Assembly (NCBI GenBank): GCA_023461435.1 | Contig: JAEYLC010000023.1 | Coordinates: forward strand, 1 to 64,000 | Reading direction: 5' to 3' | Length of the DNA stretch: 64,000 bases | Source of the DNA: Bacillota bacterium | GTDB lineage: Bacteria > Bacillota > Clostridia > Christensenellales > SZUA-584 | In this document: positions 52,530 through 61,563 of the stretch, piece by piece | Layout of the letters: every line of letters begins with the position of its first letter | Numbering within the stretch: position 1 is the stretch's first letter | Position numbers and translations under genes: made by a program | Notes under the pieces: generated by a model | Told to the model about the DNA's origin: nothing | Seen by the model: only the letters and a program-made list of their open reading frames with translations | The model's database searches: none

Positions 52530-52718
52530 TCAGTTTTGCTTAGCAAAGGCGATTGTCTCCATCTTATCTGGAGTTTTATATTGCAACGATGTATGTGGGC
52601 GTTTCTCGTTGTAAAAAGAAATGTAGTCATCAATACCCTTCAAATACTCTGGCTCAGATGCAAACTTGCGTCTATATAGCTCCTCCTTTTTCATGTATAC
52701 CAATAAGAAAAAGGCCAC
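52530..52718 (-). pseudogene. IS3-family transposase C-terminal fragment
   Basis: The minus strand encodes YLKGIDDYISFYNEKRPH followed by TSLQYKTPDKMETI, the end of the IS3-family integrase (OrfB). The catalytic DDE part is absent because the frame is replaced by recombinase-like sequence upstream. A remnant of an old insertion, about 60 codons. Confidence 0.82.
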
Positions 52719-53068
52719 TCAGTATTATTCGAAAGATGTATTAAGTGGTTATGCCAAATGCGGTGGTGCGTACTGGCGCGTTACCCGATCTTCCGGAGAG
52801 ATAGTCTGGTGCTGCTCTAATAGAGTAAGCATGGAAAAGACATTTGCCAGCACGCTCCATCACTCCCGGAAAATGAACTGAAGAGGACATTTTTCAAAGT
52901 TATGGAAATATCACAGTTTAACCCCGAATCTGTTAAGGACAGATTAGAGTGTGTTCATTTATTGTCAGATGAGACACTAGTTCCGAAATTCTTTCAGAGG
53001 AAATATCAGGAAGGCCGTATTGGTTCTGGTACTTTTTATGGTATGATGACAATGAATTTAATTAATTA
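52694..53068 (+). pseudogene. Serine recombinase zinc-ribbon fragment
   Basis: The forward strand reads YYSKDVLSGYAKCGGAYWRV then TRSSGEIVWCCSNRVS, similar to the zinc ribbon of large serine recombinases but missing a Cys-Gly pair. After a frame change near 52872 the reading continues ENELKRTFFKVMEI ... to a stop at 53068. No catalytic domain. A decayed tail of another element's recombinase. Confidence 0.65.
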
Positions 53069-53098
53069 AATAGTATGCACATATGGAGGAATAGATAA

Positions 53099-54889
53099 AT
53101 GGTTACATTTGATGCGAGGTGGTCATTAACCTCCGAATTAAATGACAGTATATACGGAAAATTAGAGATAAGCGATTTTGGAGATTGTAAACTTTACCTC
53201 CCATTTTCTTTTGGAAAACGACTTGAAAAAATTCTGGAACTAGCAGAATACGATTGTTTATACGGTGCTACTAACAATGGGCAAATAATATTGTTGGTAA
53301 AGTGTCATGAGGCATCATCTAACATGGGAAGCAATACAGTAATAACGGCTGAAAGAGCATATGTTTTTAACAATTTTGATGCGTTAACAAAAAACTATGA
53401 TTCTGTAGCGGTTTCCCTTGACCGATTAGGAGTTTGGCTAAATAGCAGTTGTGTTGAGACAGCTTATACAACGAAAGATGGCAGTCAATTAGAGAGCATT
53501 TCTGCCACAGCTACCCCTAAGACAATATGGCAAGGGTCATATAATAACCTTTTAATTAAATTTTTGTGCGATATAAACGTACAAGCAGAAATGTCAAACA
53601 TCTTTGTGATCAGAAGCAATTATTTTATGAAACTACAATTTGATGAAGCACTATCATTTTCTAAATTAGATCAGGTAAATGATGTTAGCAATCTAATACA
53701 AAAGATATGTGATTTGATATGTTTGTGTGTAGGCGAGGATGTATACATCAATTCAATTAAATTTACTACTGAAGGAGGCAATGCCTCTTTGTATCACTAT
53801 GGCATGGACAGCAACTGCCATAACAAAAAAGATAAGCTAAATCAAAGTATTGACTTGCCTTTGATAGCAGATAGTTTTAATGGGCTGCTCAGCTGCTGGT
53901 TAGAAAACTATGAAAACCTTATTGGTTCAGCAAAAATCATTAAGAATTATTACTTTGATATTGGTCAAAGAAAAAGAATGATAGATATTCCAACATTTAT
54001 TAAAGATGCTTGTGTGGGAATTGAATCGTATTCCAGAAATATGCGGGAAATCAAAATTGAAGATGATGAGGAGGTTTATATACCTCGCTATCAAAGAATA
54101 ATGGAGGCTGTTAAAGAAAATACAGAAGATGCCATGTGGCTTCGACAGAAATTGAAATATGCTAATGAAGCTTCTTTGAGGAAGCGGTTAAAGATTATAT
54201 TCTCAGAATTGGCTACAGAAAGTATTTGCATAAGAGATTTTTTACGTCTTACTGAGAAGAAGTCCAGTGATTTAACCATTGATAAAATCGTTAAAACGAG
54301 AAATTTTTATACACACTATGATTTATCTTCGCAAGACGAAACATATGATGATGAGAGTGCATATAACATTTCAGTTTTATTAGTTGAGTTGCTACGAGTG
54401 ATCTTGTTAAAATCTTGTGGGTTATCCATTGTTATTATTGATGAAGCATGGAGAAACAATCAAACGGTTTTAAAATGTTGTGCTAACATGGGGTTTATTA
54501 CACTTACTCCATTAGCGATTGCGTTAGTAGAGATTGAAATATCAGAGCAAATATTCTGGTTTCGATCTTCTTATTTTCAAGAAAACGATGTGACATATGA
54601 TACTTTTATAAGGCCATTGACTGAAAAAAATATATCGTGTTTCATTACTATTGATGATTACGACTCAAACAAACGTGGATTTTATAATAAAGAAAAAACA
54701 ATTGAAAGATTTTTAATTACGCCATCATCCGAGGAAATTACCTCCAGAAAAACAGGGCTACTGTTTGATACTATAATTAAGCACAGAGAGGCAGGAGGTA
54801 ATATAGCAATTTGGGCATCGGAAAAATATATTCAAGCGGGTGTAATTGATATTTTGAAACAGCAGTTATCCAAAGAAAACGACAAATAA
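53099..54889 (+). CDS. ApeA-type HEPN protein, putative anti-phage effector
   Basis: 596 residues from ATG 53099 behind GGAGGAAT. The N-terminus (~5-110) resembles the ApeA N-terminal domain: GKLEISDFGDCKLYLPF, then LYGATNNGQIILLVKCHEAS. The middle carries a HEPN domain with the RNase motif RNFYTH (Arg 401, His 406). A further ~130-residue C-terminal part (NISCFITIDDYDSNKRGFYN ...) is not in the minimal ApeA description I know. ApeA proteins are abortive-infection effectors thought to cleave RNA. Lies between remnants and copy 2 of the 46-bp repeat. Confidence 0.78.
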   Translation: MVTFDARWSLTSELNDSIYGKLEISDFGDCKLYLPFSFGKRLEKILELAEYDCLYGATNNGQIILLVKCHEASSNMGSNTVITAERAYVFNNFDALTKNYDSVAVSLDRLGVWLNSSCVETAYTTKDGSQLESISATATPKTIWQGSYNNLLIKFLCDINVQAEMSNIFVIRSNYFMKLQFDEALSFSKLDQVNDVSNLIQKICDLICLCVGEDVYINSIKFTTEGGNASLYHYGMDSNCHNKKDKLNQSIDLPLIADSFNGLLSCWLENYENLIGSAKIIKNYYFDIGQRKRMIDIPTFIKDACVGIESYSRNMREIKIEDDEEVYIPRYQRIMEAVKENTEDAMWLRQKLKYANEASLRKRLKIIFSELATESICIRDFLRLTEKKSSDLTIDKIVKTRNFYTHYDLSSQDETYDDESAYNISVLLVELLRVILLKSCGLSIVIIDEAWRNNQTVLKCCANMGFITLTPLAIALVEIEISEQIFWFRSSYFQENDVTYDTFIRPLTEKNISCFITIDDYDSNKRGFYNKEKTIERFLITPSSEEITSRKTGLLFDTIIKHREAGGNIAIWASEKYIQAGVIDILKQQLSKENDK

Positions 54890-55202
54890 GAGAAATCTAT
54901 TTTCCACGGTGTTCACAGCAGGCTGAGCCTGCACCCCAATTCGCAGTCTGCTTTAGTGATTTTCGAAACTTTGTTGCCCAAAATGGATGTCATCTAAATA
55001 GTCAACGCATTACATGATGAACAACGGTCGAAATCTGAACCCCCGTGTCCAGTTTCGACCGTTGTTTTCCTCAAAATGTTTTCATATAGGCGTTTTTCAG
55101 CAGTTTGTCCATAGCTTGCATACTTTCCGTATAGAAAATATGGAATTGTTATAGTATAAATAGATTGTAGATGATTCATATTTTGTATTGGAGGGTTAGG
55201 CT
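54890..55202 (+). other. Gene-free spacer after the ApeA-type gene
   Basis: Holds a small hairpin (GCAGGC/GCCTGC, 54917-54931), copy 2 of the 46-bp repeat, and AT-rich sequence with a TATAAA-like box (~55155) that could be the promoter of the next small gene. No ORF supported. Confidence 0.5.
55018..55063 (+). repeat. 46-bp direct repeat, copy 2
   Basis: Identical to 52344-52389, same orientation, 2.6 kb apart. It holds the same ACGGTCGAAA/TTTCGACCGT stem. Confidence 0.9.
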
Positions 55203-55418
55203 ATGTTAGAGAAAAATGGGGAACTTACAGAAATCATCACAAAATTTGCTGCGACTGGTTGGGATTTGATTGCCGAGCCGTCAAAAGCGTGGCTTGATAA
55301 CAATAAAACAAATAAAGAATTGCTCCCAATTATCAAACAGGCAGACAAAGAATGCGGAAGTTGCGGTTGTGAATTTGACGCTCTCTACAAAAGAGCGATT
55401 GATTTATTGAGTGCCTAA
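55203..55418 (+). CDS. Small protein with CxxCxC motif
   Basis: 71 residues from ATG 55203, set by GGAGGGTTAGGCT. Mostly helical with an ECGSCGCEFD cysteine cluster at ~50-60 that could bind a metal. No family recognised. A terminator (55563-55588) lies 145 bp downstream. It sits between ApeA-type and Mrr-like genes and may be a small component of the islet (inference). Confidence 0.65.
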   Translation: MLEKNGELTEIITKFAATGWDLIAEPSKAWLDNNKTNKELLPIIKQADKECGSCGCEFDALYKRAIDLLSA

Positions 55419-55562
55419 TAAGCATAATCAGAAAAGTGGATCGTTGCTACTGATCCACATAATCAAAATACTAGCACTTCATATGTGATTGCATTGCAAG
55501 AATGAATGGTAAAAATATTTAAGAAAGAGCGTGCATCTTTTTTGGTAGCGTTGGGCAAGTCA

Positions 55563-55588
55563 AAAGCCCGTGAAAACGGGCTTTTTTG
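55563..55588 (+). terminator. Terminator between the small gene and the Mrr-like gene
   Basis: AAAGCCCG and CGGGCTTT around a 6-nt loop, followed by a T-run. It can serve both converging genes because the 5' arm has an A-run. Confidence 0.88.
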
Positions 55589-55666
55589 ATGCTCGGAAAT
55601 GGGCTACACTCCCCTTTTTCTATTATTGTCCACATATGCCAATACAACTACTTTCACAATAGGATA

Positions 55667-56341
55667 TTAACTATTATCAATCTTCTCTAAAAAAAACTTT
55701 AAAGATAAATCTTGTCCATTTAAATAAGAACAATTTATTTCGTCCCCTTTGCATGAAAACATTATATCAATATACGGGCAATCAGATGTCGTTATATTAG
55801 CAGTTAGAATTCCAATGGCTCTCCCCACTGTTTTTCCTATTACTCCAAGTACTTTTGATCTCGGTACAGAAACAGCGGCTCCTGTTACTACAACCATTGC
55901 TACGCCATTTAATGCATCAGTACCTGCTGCTATTGCCAATTCATTTGTTTTTTTATGAGTTAGCTTAATTAATGCGATTCCATGTTTTTGAGCATATTCT
56001 ATAGCACCTGATTGATAATTAGAAGATGATATTAGTACACCTTTGTGAGCACCACAGGCGCGAATTTTATCATATAGAACTTGAACTTTTTCTCTTGAAA
56101 TCGTGGATTTATAATGTTTACATTCAATAATAGTTTTATACCTAATACCCTCAATACCCTCTATGCTAAACTCAATAAAACCATCTATCTGATAATTACC
56201 GTCATCTACTTTTATTATTTTGTTATGTTCAATCCGGCAATCTTTCAAATGTTTAGCTTGTTGACTTAAAAATTGTAAAGAATATCTTTCAAAGTCTAGG
56301 GGGCTCATATTATCAATATTTACATCTGTTGGTCTCGACAT
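55667..56341 (-). CDS. Mrr-like restriction endonuclease domain protein
   Basis: 224 residues from ATG 56341, set by GAGGTAAAAG on the minus strand; the frame opens earlier but without a site. Residues ~10-130 match the Mrr_cat fold: MSPLDFERYSLQFL, the catalytic pair in YQIDGFIEFS and TIIECKHYKS (PD-(D/E)xK type), then VQVLYDKI and GVLISSSNYQSGAIEYA. The C-terminal ~90 residues are hydrophobic (GVAMVVVTGAAVSVP) and unfamiliar. Such nucleases cut modified or foreign DNA. AT-rich like its neighbours. Confidence 0.8.
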   Translation of the reverse strand: MSRPTDVNIDNMSPLDFERYSLQFLSQQAKHLKDCRIEHNKIIKVDDGNYQIDGFIEFSIEGIEGIRYKTIIECKHYKSTISREKVQVLYDKIRACGAHKGVLISSSNYQSGAIEYAQKHGIALIKLTHKKTNELAIAAGTDALNGVAMVVVTGAAVSVPRSKVLGVIGKTVGRAIGILTANITTSDCPYIDIMFSCKGDEINCSYLNGQDLSLKFFLEKIDNS

Positions 56342-56488
56342 ATCTTTTACCTCAATATTTACATATATAATAGTAAAAATATTTGAATTATCAGCTATCT
56401 TCTGAACCTTCAATTATAGATATAATGCCACTCAAGCACATCCCCTGCCCCACAGCCTACCAATATACAATAATATTACATCATTAGA

Positions 56489-56520
56489 CAAAAAAAGAAA
56501 AGCCTCGGAATCACCGAGGC
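56489..56520 (-). terminator. Terminator of the M56/BlaI operon
   Basis: On the minus strand GCCTCGG and CCGAGGC around a 5-nt loop are followed by TTTTCTTTTTTT. It lies 19 bp beyond the M56 stop. Confidence 0.88.
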
Positions 56521-56538
56521 CATGATCATCCTATACTG

Positions 56539-59022
56539 CTAATACCCCTTCACCGGATCAATAATACTCCCATCAATCGCATTGACAATCAGCACCGGAC
56601 ACTTCGTAAACGGATATCCGCCGCCAATATCCCACCCGTATTGTATGGCCTTTTCTTCTCCAAATTCAAGCTCCTGCTTTATATTCCCGTAGAACACCCA
56701 TGCCGGCGTGTATATGCCGTTTCTCCCGGGCGCGTTTTGCTCGCGAACGCGAACGAGCGAAAGCTCAATCCCGTCGATATCCACACTCACATTGGATAAA
56801 GGCTCAGGCCATTCACTGCTGGCGCCGTATTTCGTCACGATCATCTTCTCGAAAATATCCCGCGCTTCCTCGAAGTCGATCACGCCCGTATCCTCGTTGA
56901 TGATTTCGCCGGGCATGGTATGCGACGCCCATTCAACCGATTCAATCCCGTGATCACTCACCCAGAATATGATTCTCTCATACATCCACGGCAGTGAGGT
57001 CTCATCTCCCCCGCTGCCAAGGTACGACATGTTGGCCACGGCAGCACCGCCCACGGTTCTGACATAGCAAAACTCATAGGCATAGTTTTGCGCAGCGTGA
57101 GCAAAGCTTTCCTGCGTCTCTTCATCGTCAATCATAAACGCATCGCTTAATACCACATCCGTGATACTGCCCGCCTCGAAAAAGCCGTCGCAGAGCGCCT
57201 TTGCGTCCTGATAAGATGTTGAGAGCTTGCCTTGTATCACTTCAGACCAATTGTCTTCGTCAATTCTGACGGCATTCAGCTCTGAAAAATGACCGTAATA
57301 AGGCCCGTTATCCACATGAAAGCCAAGATAGTTTTCATTGCCCGCGTTAGCGTCAACCGGTATGGAAACATAGAGTCTTTTATTCTCCGTCCCCGCGTCC
57401 AGCACCATTATCTCTTCTCCATCATATTTATCTCCACCTGTCGTCTCGGTCGTCATCGTGCCGTCTGAAATTTGTGTATCGGGTATCGGCGCTGTTTCGG
57501 GCGCGGATTCATGTTCTTTTTCCAACCGTTTTATTTCATCCTCCATTTCTTCTTCGGTATACATATAATCATCAGTTGTTCCGTCGGCAACGCTTTTCTT
57601 ATACACCAAAATCAGCTCTTCAATCTCATCCTTCGTCATCACACGCGGCACATTATCGCCCGTTACCGGCTGTTCATCGGGAAAGAGGTAGTTGAAAAAG
57701 GCTGTCACCTGCTCTTGAGTAAAACCGGATTCAGACACTCTTGCTGTGGGCATCTTTTCCGATTCGGGAACAGACACGGGCGCATTCACGTTGATGGCGA
57801 GCTTGCCGTCCGCGCCGCTCGCCTGATAGGTATAGCTGCCGTCCGGCACTTTAAGCTTGGAAACCTTCTGGCCCGCAGAGTTGTCTGCCGCCTGTTCAAC
57901 CATCTGCTCGGTATCTTTTCTGACGACAATTTCTTCGGCAGGCGTCGGCTGACAGGCTGTCGTGAAGCACCCGATAACGAGTATGACCGCGAGTGTCCCC
58001 GCCATCAGCTTGGCGCTGCGTTTGCTTGTGCTGTTCATATAGGCCCCCCTTATCCTTTTCTCCGCAATTTTTTCCGTGTTGTTCAGCGCCATGCCCAGCA
58101 GAAATTGAGGCGCTCTTTTGCTTGAAAACATATCGAGCAGCGTCAGAATATATTGCTTTTTTTGCTGCTGATCCAGCGTCTTTATCACCATGCTGTCACA
58201 GGCCGTTTCCATATCGGCAATCATGAACCGACCCAAAAGCCACACAACCGGATTGAACCAATAGACAGCCTGCAAAATGCGAAGCAGCAAGCCTGTCAGA
58301 TGATCTTTGCGTTTGTAATGTGTCAGCTCGTGCTTGAGCGCGAACTCAAGCTGCCGGTCGTTCAGCGTTTCGGCTAAATCTGCGGGCAGCATCATCCTTG
58401 GCCGAAAGCCGACTGTCAGTGCGGGCGTTGATATGTTCGGCATGAGAAATACCGGTATGTCTTTGCGTATCCCCCATGCCTTTTTGCACACGGCCATGAT
58501 TTTTCGTATGCGTAAAGGGGGCTCGGTCCCTAGCTTCCTGATCACGCGATTCATTTTTAGAAAGGTCAAAACGAGCCATGCGGCAGAAACGAATACCCCG
58601 GTCAGCCACACGGCGACGAATATATCCGCCCATGCCAATGAACCGGTTGGCTGTGAATCAGCGTTTGATCGGTTGGGCGTTTGAGGTAACGCGGGTGTTT
58701 GCATTTGCTGCGGCTGCGAAACAATCGGTGTGTTTGAATTGCGCGGGGTCTCGATAGTGGTTGAGGCGGGCTTGTCAAACCCGGATGATGCGGTGTCCTG
58801 AGTCTGCGATGCAGCGGCGGGAGCTTGCTCCGGTATCACGATCAGCTTAAAGCCGCTGTCGATGGTCACCGGAAGGCAAAGCCTTGCAATGAGCAAAAAC
58901 CATACCATAAAATGCAGAACCGGCGACAGCTTGTTTCGGAAGGCCTTCTTGATCGCCATGACCGCCAGAAAAAGGACGGCGGAGTAAGCGGATATTTCAA
59001 GCAATCGGTTTATAGCATTCAT
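56539..59022 (-). CDS. BlaR1/MecR1-like M56 sensor peptidase
   Basis: About 827 residues from ATG 59022, which has GGAGG ten bases upstream and follows the BlaI stop closely; ATG 59040 is the alternative. Membrane helices flank an M56 zinc protease with HELTH (~231-235) and a late Glu in ETACDSMV. After the fourth helix (~350), lipoprotein-like CQPTPAEE begins a ~440-residue extracellular region without a recognisable penicillin-binding fold. It should sense an outside signal and cleave the BlaI-type repressor. No beta-lactamase lies in the window, so the signal is unknown. Confidence 0.85.
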   Translation of the reverse strand: MNAINRLLEISAYSAVLFLAVMAIKKAFRNKLSPVLHFMVWFLLIARLCLPVTIDSGFKLIVIPEQAPAAASQTQDTASSGFDKPASTTIETPRNSNTPIVSQPQQMQTPALPQTPNRSNADSQPTGSLAWADIFVAVWLTGVFVSAAWLVLTFLKMNRVIRKLGTEPPLRIRKIMAVCKKAWGIRKDIPVFLMPNISTPALTVGFRPRMMLPADLAETLNDRQLEFALKHELTHYKRKDHLTGLLLRILQAVYWFNPVVWLLGRFMIADMETACDSMVIKTLDQQQKKQYILTLLDMFSSKRAPQFLLGMALNNTEKIAEKRIRGAYMNSTSKRSAKLMAGTLAVILVIGCFTTACQPTPAEEIVVRKDTEQMVEQAADNSAGQKVSKLKVPDGSYTYQASGADGKLAINVNAPVSVPESEKMPTARVSESGFTQEQVTAFFNYLFPDEQPVTGDNVPRVMTKDEIEELILVYKKSVADGTTDDYMYTEEEMEDEIKRLEKEHESAPETAPIPDTQISDGTMTTETTGGDKYDGEEIMVLDAGTENKRLYVSIPVDANAGNENYLGFHVDNGPYYGHFSELNAVRIDEDNWSEVIQGKLSTSYQDAKALCDGFFEAGSITDVVLSDAFMIDDEETQESFAHAAQNYAYEFCYVRTVGGAAVANMSYLGSGGDETSLPWMYERIIFWVSDHGIESVEWASHTMPGEIINEDTGVIDFEEARDIFEKMIVTKYGASSEWPEPLSNVSVDIDGIELSLVRVREQNAPGRNGIYTPAWVFYGNIKQELEFGEEKAIQYGWDIGGGYPFTKCPVLIVNAIDGSIIDPVKGY

Positions 59023-59026
59023 TTGT

Positions 59027-59410
59027 TCAATCGCCTCCATTCAATTCGTCGATCAAGGCTTTGAGCTTCTGCTGACCGGCATCAGAAAGCTGCGTATCTC
59101 TGACCATGCAGAGCAGCAGCTTCTCGGCGCTTTCTCTGCTGAATTTTTGGAGTATGCTCTTGCTTTCCGCCTCAATGCACGCGTCCTTTTCAACCAGAGG
59201 ATAATAGAATTTGTTTCTCCCTCGTTTTTTAAAGCCCGCAAAGCCCTTTTCGCAAAGCACATTCAGATAAGACGCATAGGTCTGGTAATTCCAGTTGACC
59301 TTATCGCCGATGGCATCGATGATCTCCGAGAGCACCAGCGGCTCGCTTCCCCAAAGCGTATCCATTACGATCCATTCAAGGGCTGTCAACGTTTTTAGCT
59401 GCATAATCAT
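59027..59410 (-). CDS. BlaI/MecI-type transcriptional repressor
   Basis: 127 residues. A winged HTH (TALEWIVMDTLWGSEPLVLSE, then WNYQTYASYLNVLCEKGFAG) matches the BlaI/CopY family. The C-terminal helices (~75-125) would dimerise. The M56 sensor gene follows directly. A perfect 18-bp dyad 41 bp upstream is a candidate operator, so it probably represses its own operon until cleaved by M56. Confidence 0.9.
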   Translation of the reverse strand: MIMQLKTLTALEWIVMDTLWGSEPLVLSEIIDAIGDKVNWNYQTYASYLNVLCEKGFAGFKKRGRNKFYYPLVEKDACIEAESKSILQKFSRESAEKLLLCMVRDTQLSDAGQQKLKALIDELNGGD

Positions 59411-59450
59411 ATACCGCTTTCAAAGAAATATTATTTATTGAACAAATATG

Positions 59451-59468
59451 TTATTGTAGATACAATAA
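59451..59468 (-). promoter_or_regulatory. Candidate BlaI operator palindrome
   Basis: TTATTGTA-GA-TACAATAA is a perfect dyad between the divergent blaI-like and aldolase genes. BlaI-family operators use TACA/TGTA half-sites; here the order is TGTA-nn-TACA. Binding is inferred. Confidence 0.55.
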
Positions 59469-59686
59469 TGCGGACAGCCAATATTGTCAATATTATGGAA
59501 TAAATTTTTCTTAAAAACTAAAGACAGATTGCATGCCAGTTGCATTAATAAGAAATATTATAAAAATGGCGAAGCTTACTCAGGTATTTCAATAAATAAG
59601 TCTGAAACTTTGGTTTTTAAAGTAATTAAAAATGTTTATTAATAAGCTAGTAAAAGCTGACATCATGAAAGAAAGGATTTTGTATT

Positions 59687-60574
59687 ATGAACATGGAGAA
59701 AATGAACAGGATGCAATCTGGCAAGGGGTTTATCGCCGCGCTCGATCAAAGCGGCGGCAGCACACCCAAAGCGCTTCGCCTCTATGGCATCAGTGAAAAC
59801 AGCTATAAGAACGACGACGAGATGTTTGATATCGTCCACCAAATGAGAACGCGCATCATCAAAAGCCCCGCTTTTTCGTCGCAATATATTCTGGCCGCCA
59901 TATTGTTCAAAAACACAATGAACCGGACGGTTGAGGATATGCCCACCGCCGATTATCTTTGGGAGAAAAAAGGCGTTGTCCCGATATTGAAGGTGGATGA
60001 CGGGCTCGCCGGGCTTGAGGATGGCGTTCAGCTGATGAAGCCGATCACTGGCCTCGACGCCCTTTTAAAACTGGCTGTGCAGAAGCATATCTTCGGCACA
60101 AAAATGCGTTCGGTGATCAAAGAAGCCAATCCCGAGGGCATCAAAAAAATCGCGGATCAACAATTTGAAATCGGCAAACAGATATTTGACGCGGGATTGA
60201 TCCCGATTCTGGAGCCGGAAGTGGATATCCACAGCACCGATAAGGAAGCATGTGAAAGGCTTTTAAAGCAGCAGATCACGGATCAGCTGGCGGCTTTGGG
60301 TAAGGACGTTAAAGTCATGTTCAAGCTCACGATACCGTCGAAGGATGATTTCTATGCCGATCTGATGAACGACCCTCATGTCGTGAGAGTGGTGGCGTTA
60401 TCGGGCGGCTATTCGCAAAGTGAAGCGAACGAAAAGCTGGCGCGCAATCACGGGCTGATCGCGAGCTTCTCTCGGGCGCTGTCTCAGGGGCTCACCGCGC
60501 AGCAGACGGACGCGGAATTCGACGGGATGTTGGCTGAGTCCATCAAGGCCATTTATAACGCATCAATAACCTGA
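59687..60574 (+). CDS. Class I fructose-bisphosphate aldolase
   Basis: 295 residues from ATG 59687 behind GAAAGGA. Class I signatures: GFIAALDQSGGSTPKAL at the start, ILKVDDGLAGL (~105), catalytic Schiff-base Lys region VMFKLTIPS (~210) and ALSGGYSQSEANEKLA (~245). It splits fructose-1,6-bisphosphate in glycolysis without metal. It stands alone with its own terminator, and codon use resembles the flanking chromosome. Confidence 0.93.
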   Translation: MNMEKMNRMQSGKGFIAALDQSGGSTPKALRLYGISENSYKNDDEMFDIVHQMRTRIIKSPAFSSQYILAAILFKNTMNRTVEDMPTADYLWEKKGVVPILKVDDGLAGLEDGVQLMKPITGLDALLKLAVQKHIFGTKMRSVIKEANPEGIKKIADQQFEIGKQIFDAGLIPILEPEVDIHSTDKEACERLLKQQITDQLAALGKDVKVMFKLTIPSKDDFYADLMNDPHVVRVVALSGGYSQSEANEKLARNHGLIASFSRALSQGLTAQQTDAEFDGMLAESIKAIYNASIT

Positions 60575-60600
60575 CGAAGCTTTGATATAAGATCGAAAAA

Positions 60601-60634
60601 AACAGCAGGGCGGCCAAAGCCGTCCTGTTTTGTC
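60601..60634 (+). terminator. Terminator of the aldolase gene
   Basis: CAGGGCGGC and GCCGTCCTG (one wobble) around a 4-nt loop, followed by TTTTG. Confidence 0.82.
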
Positions 60635-60757
60635 GTTCGAAAAATTATGCGTCTCCCCTGCATATCAAATTGATGATTAGATCGATGCTGTTCAGATGAA
60701 GCCCATCATAAATTGCTGCCCGTTTTTCAGAGTCCGTTGATCTCCGGCAATAGAATC

Positions 60758-61408
60758 CTATGATTCCAAGGTCACCTGAGGCACTTCCCAAACAGTATAT
60801 TTTCTCCAGTAGATTTCTGATGTGACAAAAAGCTCTGATGTGCCATTTGAAAAGAGGTATGCGCTTCCTGCCTGCTCTACAAACTCCAAATCCCATTTGC
60901 TTTCCACATACTCAAGAAGTTCAGGACAATTTCCGCGCTTGGATATAAAGATCTCAGCACCGGTATCATCATTAACTTGTACAAAAGGCTGCTCATCGCT
61001 TATTTTTGTCGCCGCAGCCAAATACGGAAGCGGATTCCCTCTTTGAAAAATTGCCGACCCGTATATGGATAGTACGGCAGCCGTCAATATAAACAGGGCA
61101 GCCACACACGCCGCGATCAGTATTATTCGGGTATGCCTTTCTTTCTTTAATACCTGAACAGAAATTTTCCCTGATTTCTCTGCGATATCTTTTGCATGAA
61201 TAACTTCGCCCGCCAGAATATCCATAACGGTAACATCAAGCACAACTGCCAGGCTCTCAAGAATATCAACACTTGGAAAGCTGAGGCCACGTTCCCACTT
61301 GGATACTGCCTTGCTCGTAATATGAAGTTTATCTGCAATATCCTGTTGTGTGATATTCTTGCGCTTACGAATGGATGCAATGAACTGACCGGTCTTTTCA
61401 CTATCCAT
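60758..61408 (-). CDS. XRE-family regulator with C-terminal membrane helix
   Basis: 216 residues from ATG 61408, set by GGGGTG; GTG 61417 is an alternative. The HTH (~8-62: FIASIRKRKNITQQDIADKL ... KAVSKWERGLSFPSVDIL) is typical of Cro/CI regulators. A membrane helix (~95-118) and an extracellular domain (~120-216, with a Tyr/Glu-rich end) follow. It may sense an envelope signal and act on DNA at the membrane. Targets unknown. Confidence 0.82.
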   Translation of the reverse strand: MDSEKTGQFIASIRKRKNITQQDIADKLHITSKAVSKWERGLSFPSVDILESLAVVLDVTVMDILAGEVIHAKDIAEKSGKISVQVLKKERHTRIILIAACVAALFILTAAVLSIYGSAIFQRGNPLPYLAAATKISDEQPFVQVNDDTGAEIFISKRGNCPELLEYVESKWDLEFVEQAGSAYLFSNGTSELFVTSEIYWRKYTVWEVPQVTLES

Positions 61409-61563
61409 GCTTTTCACCCCGAAGTAATTATATCATTCTAACAGCAACAGTGACGACCGACTGTGAGTTGAATCAAGGCTATTAACTGGATATCAAAGCC
61501 ATGCTCCCGAGTCCTCTGTTCATTATCGTATCTTTGCCATGGCAGGCTCATATGGCTAATGCG

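Noticed and set aside
57472..58125. 217-codon forward ORF antisense to the M56 gene
   Set aside because: The opposite strand carries a coherent sensor-peptidase gene; the forward product is Phe/His/Arg-rich without motifs.
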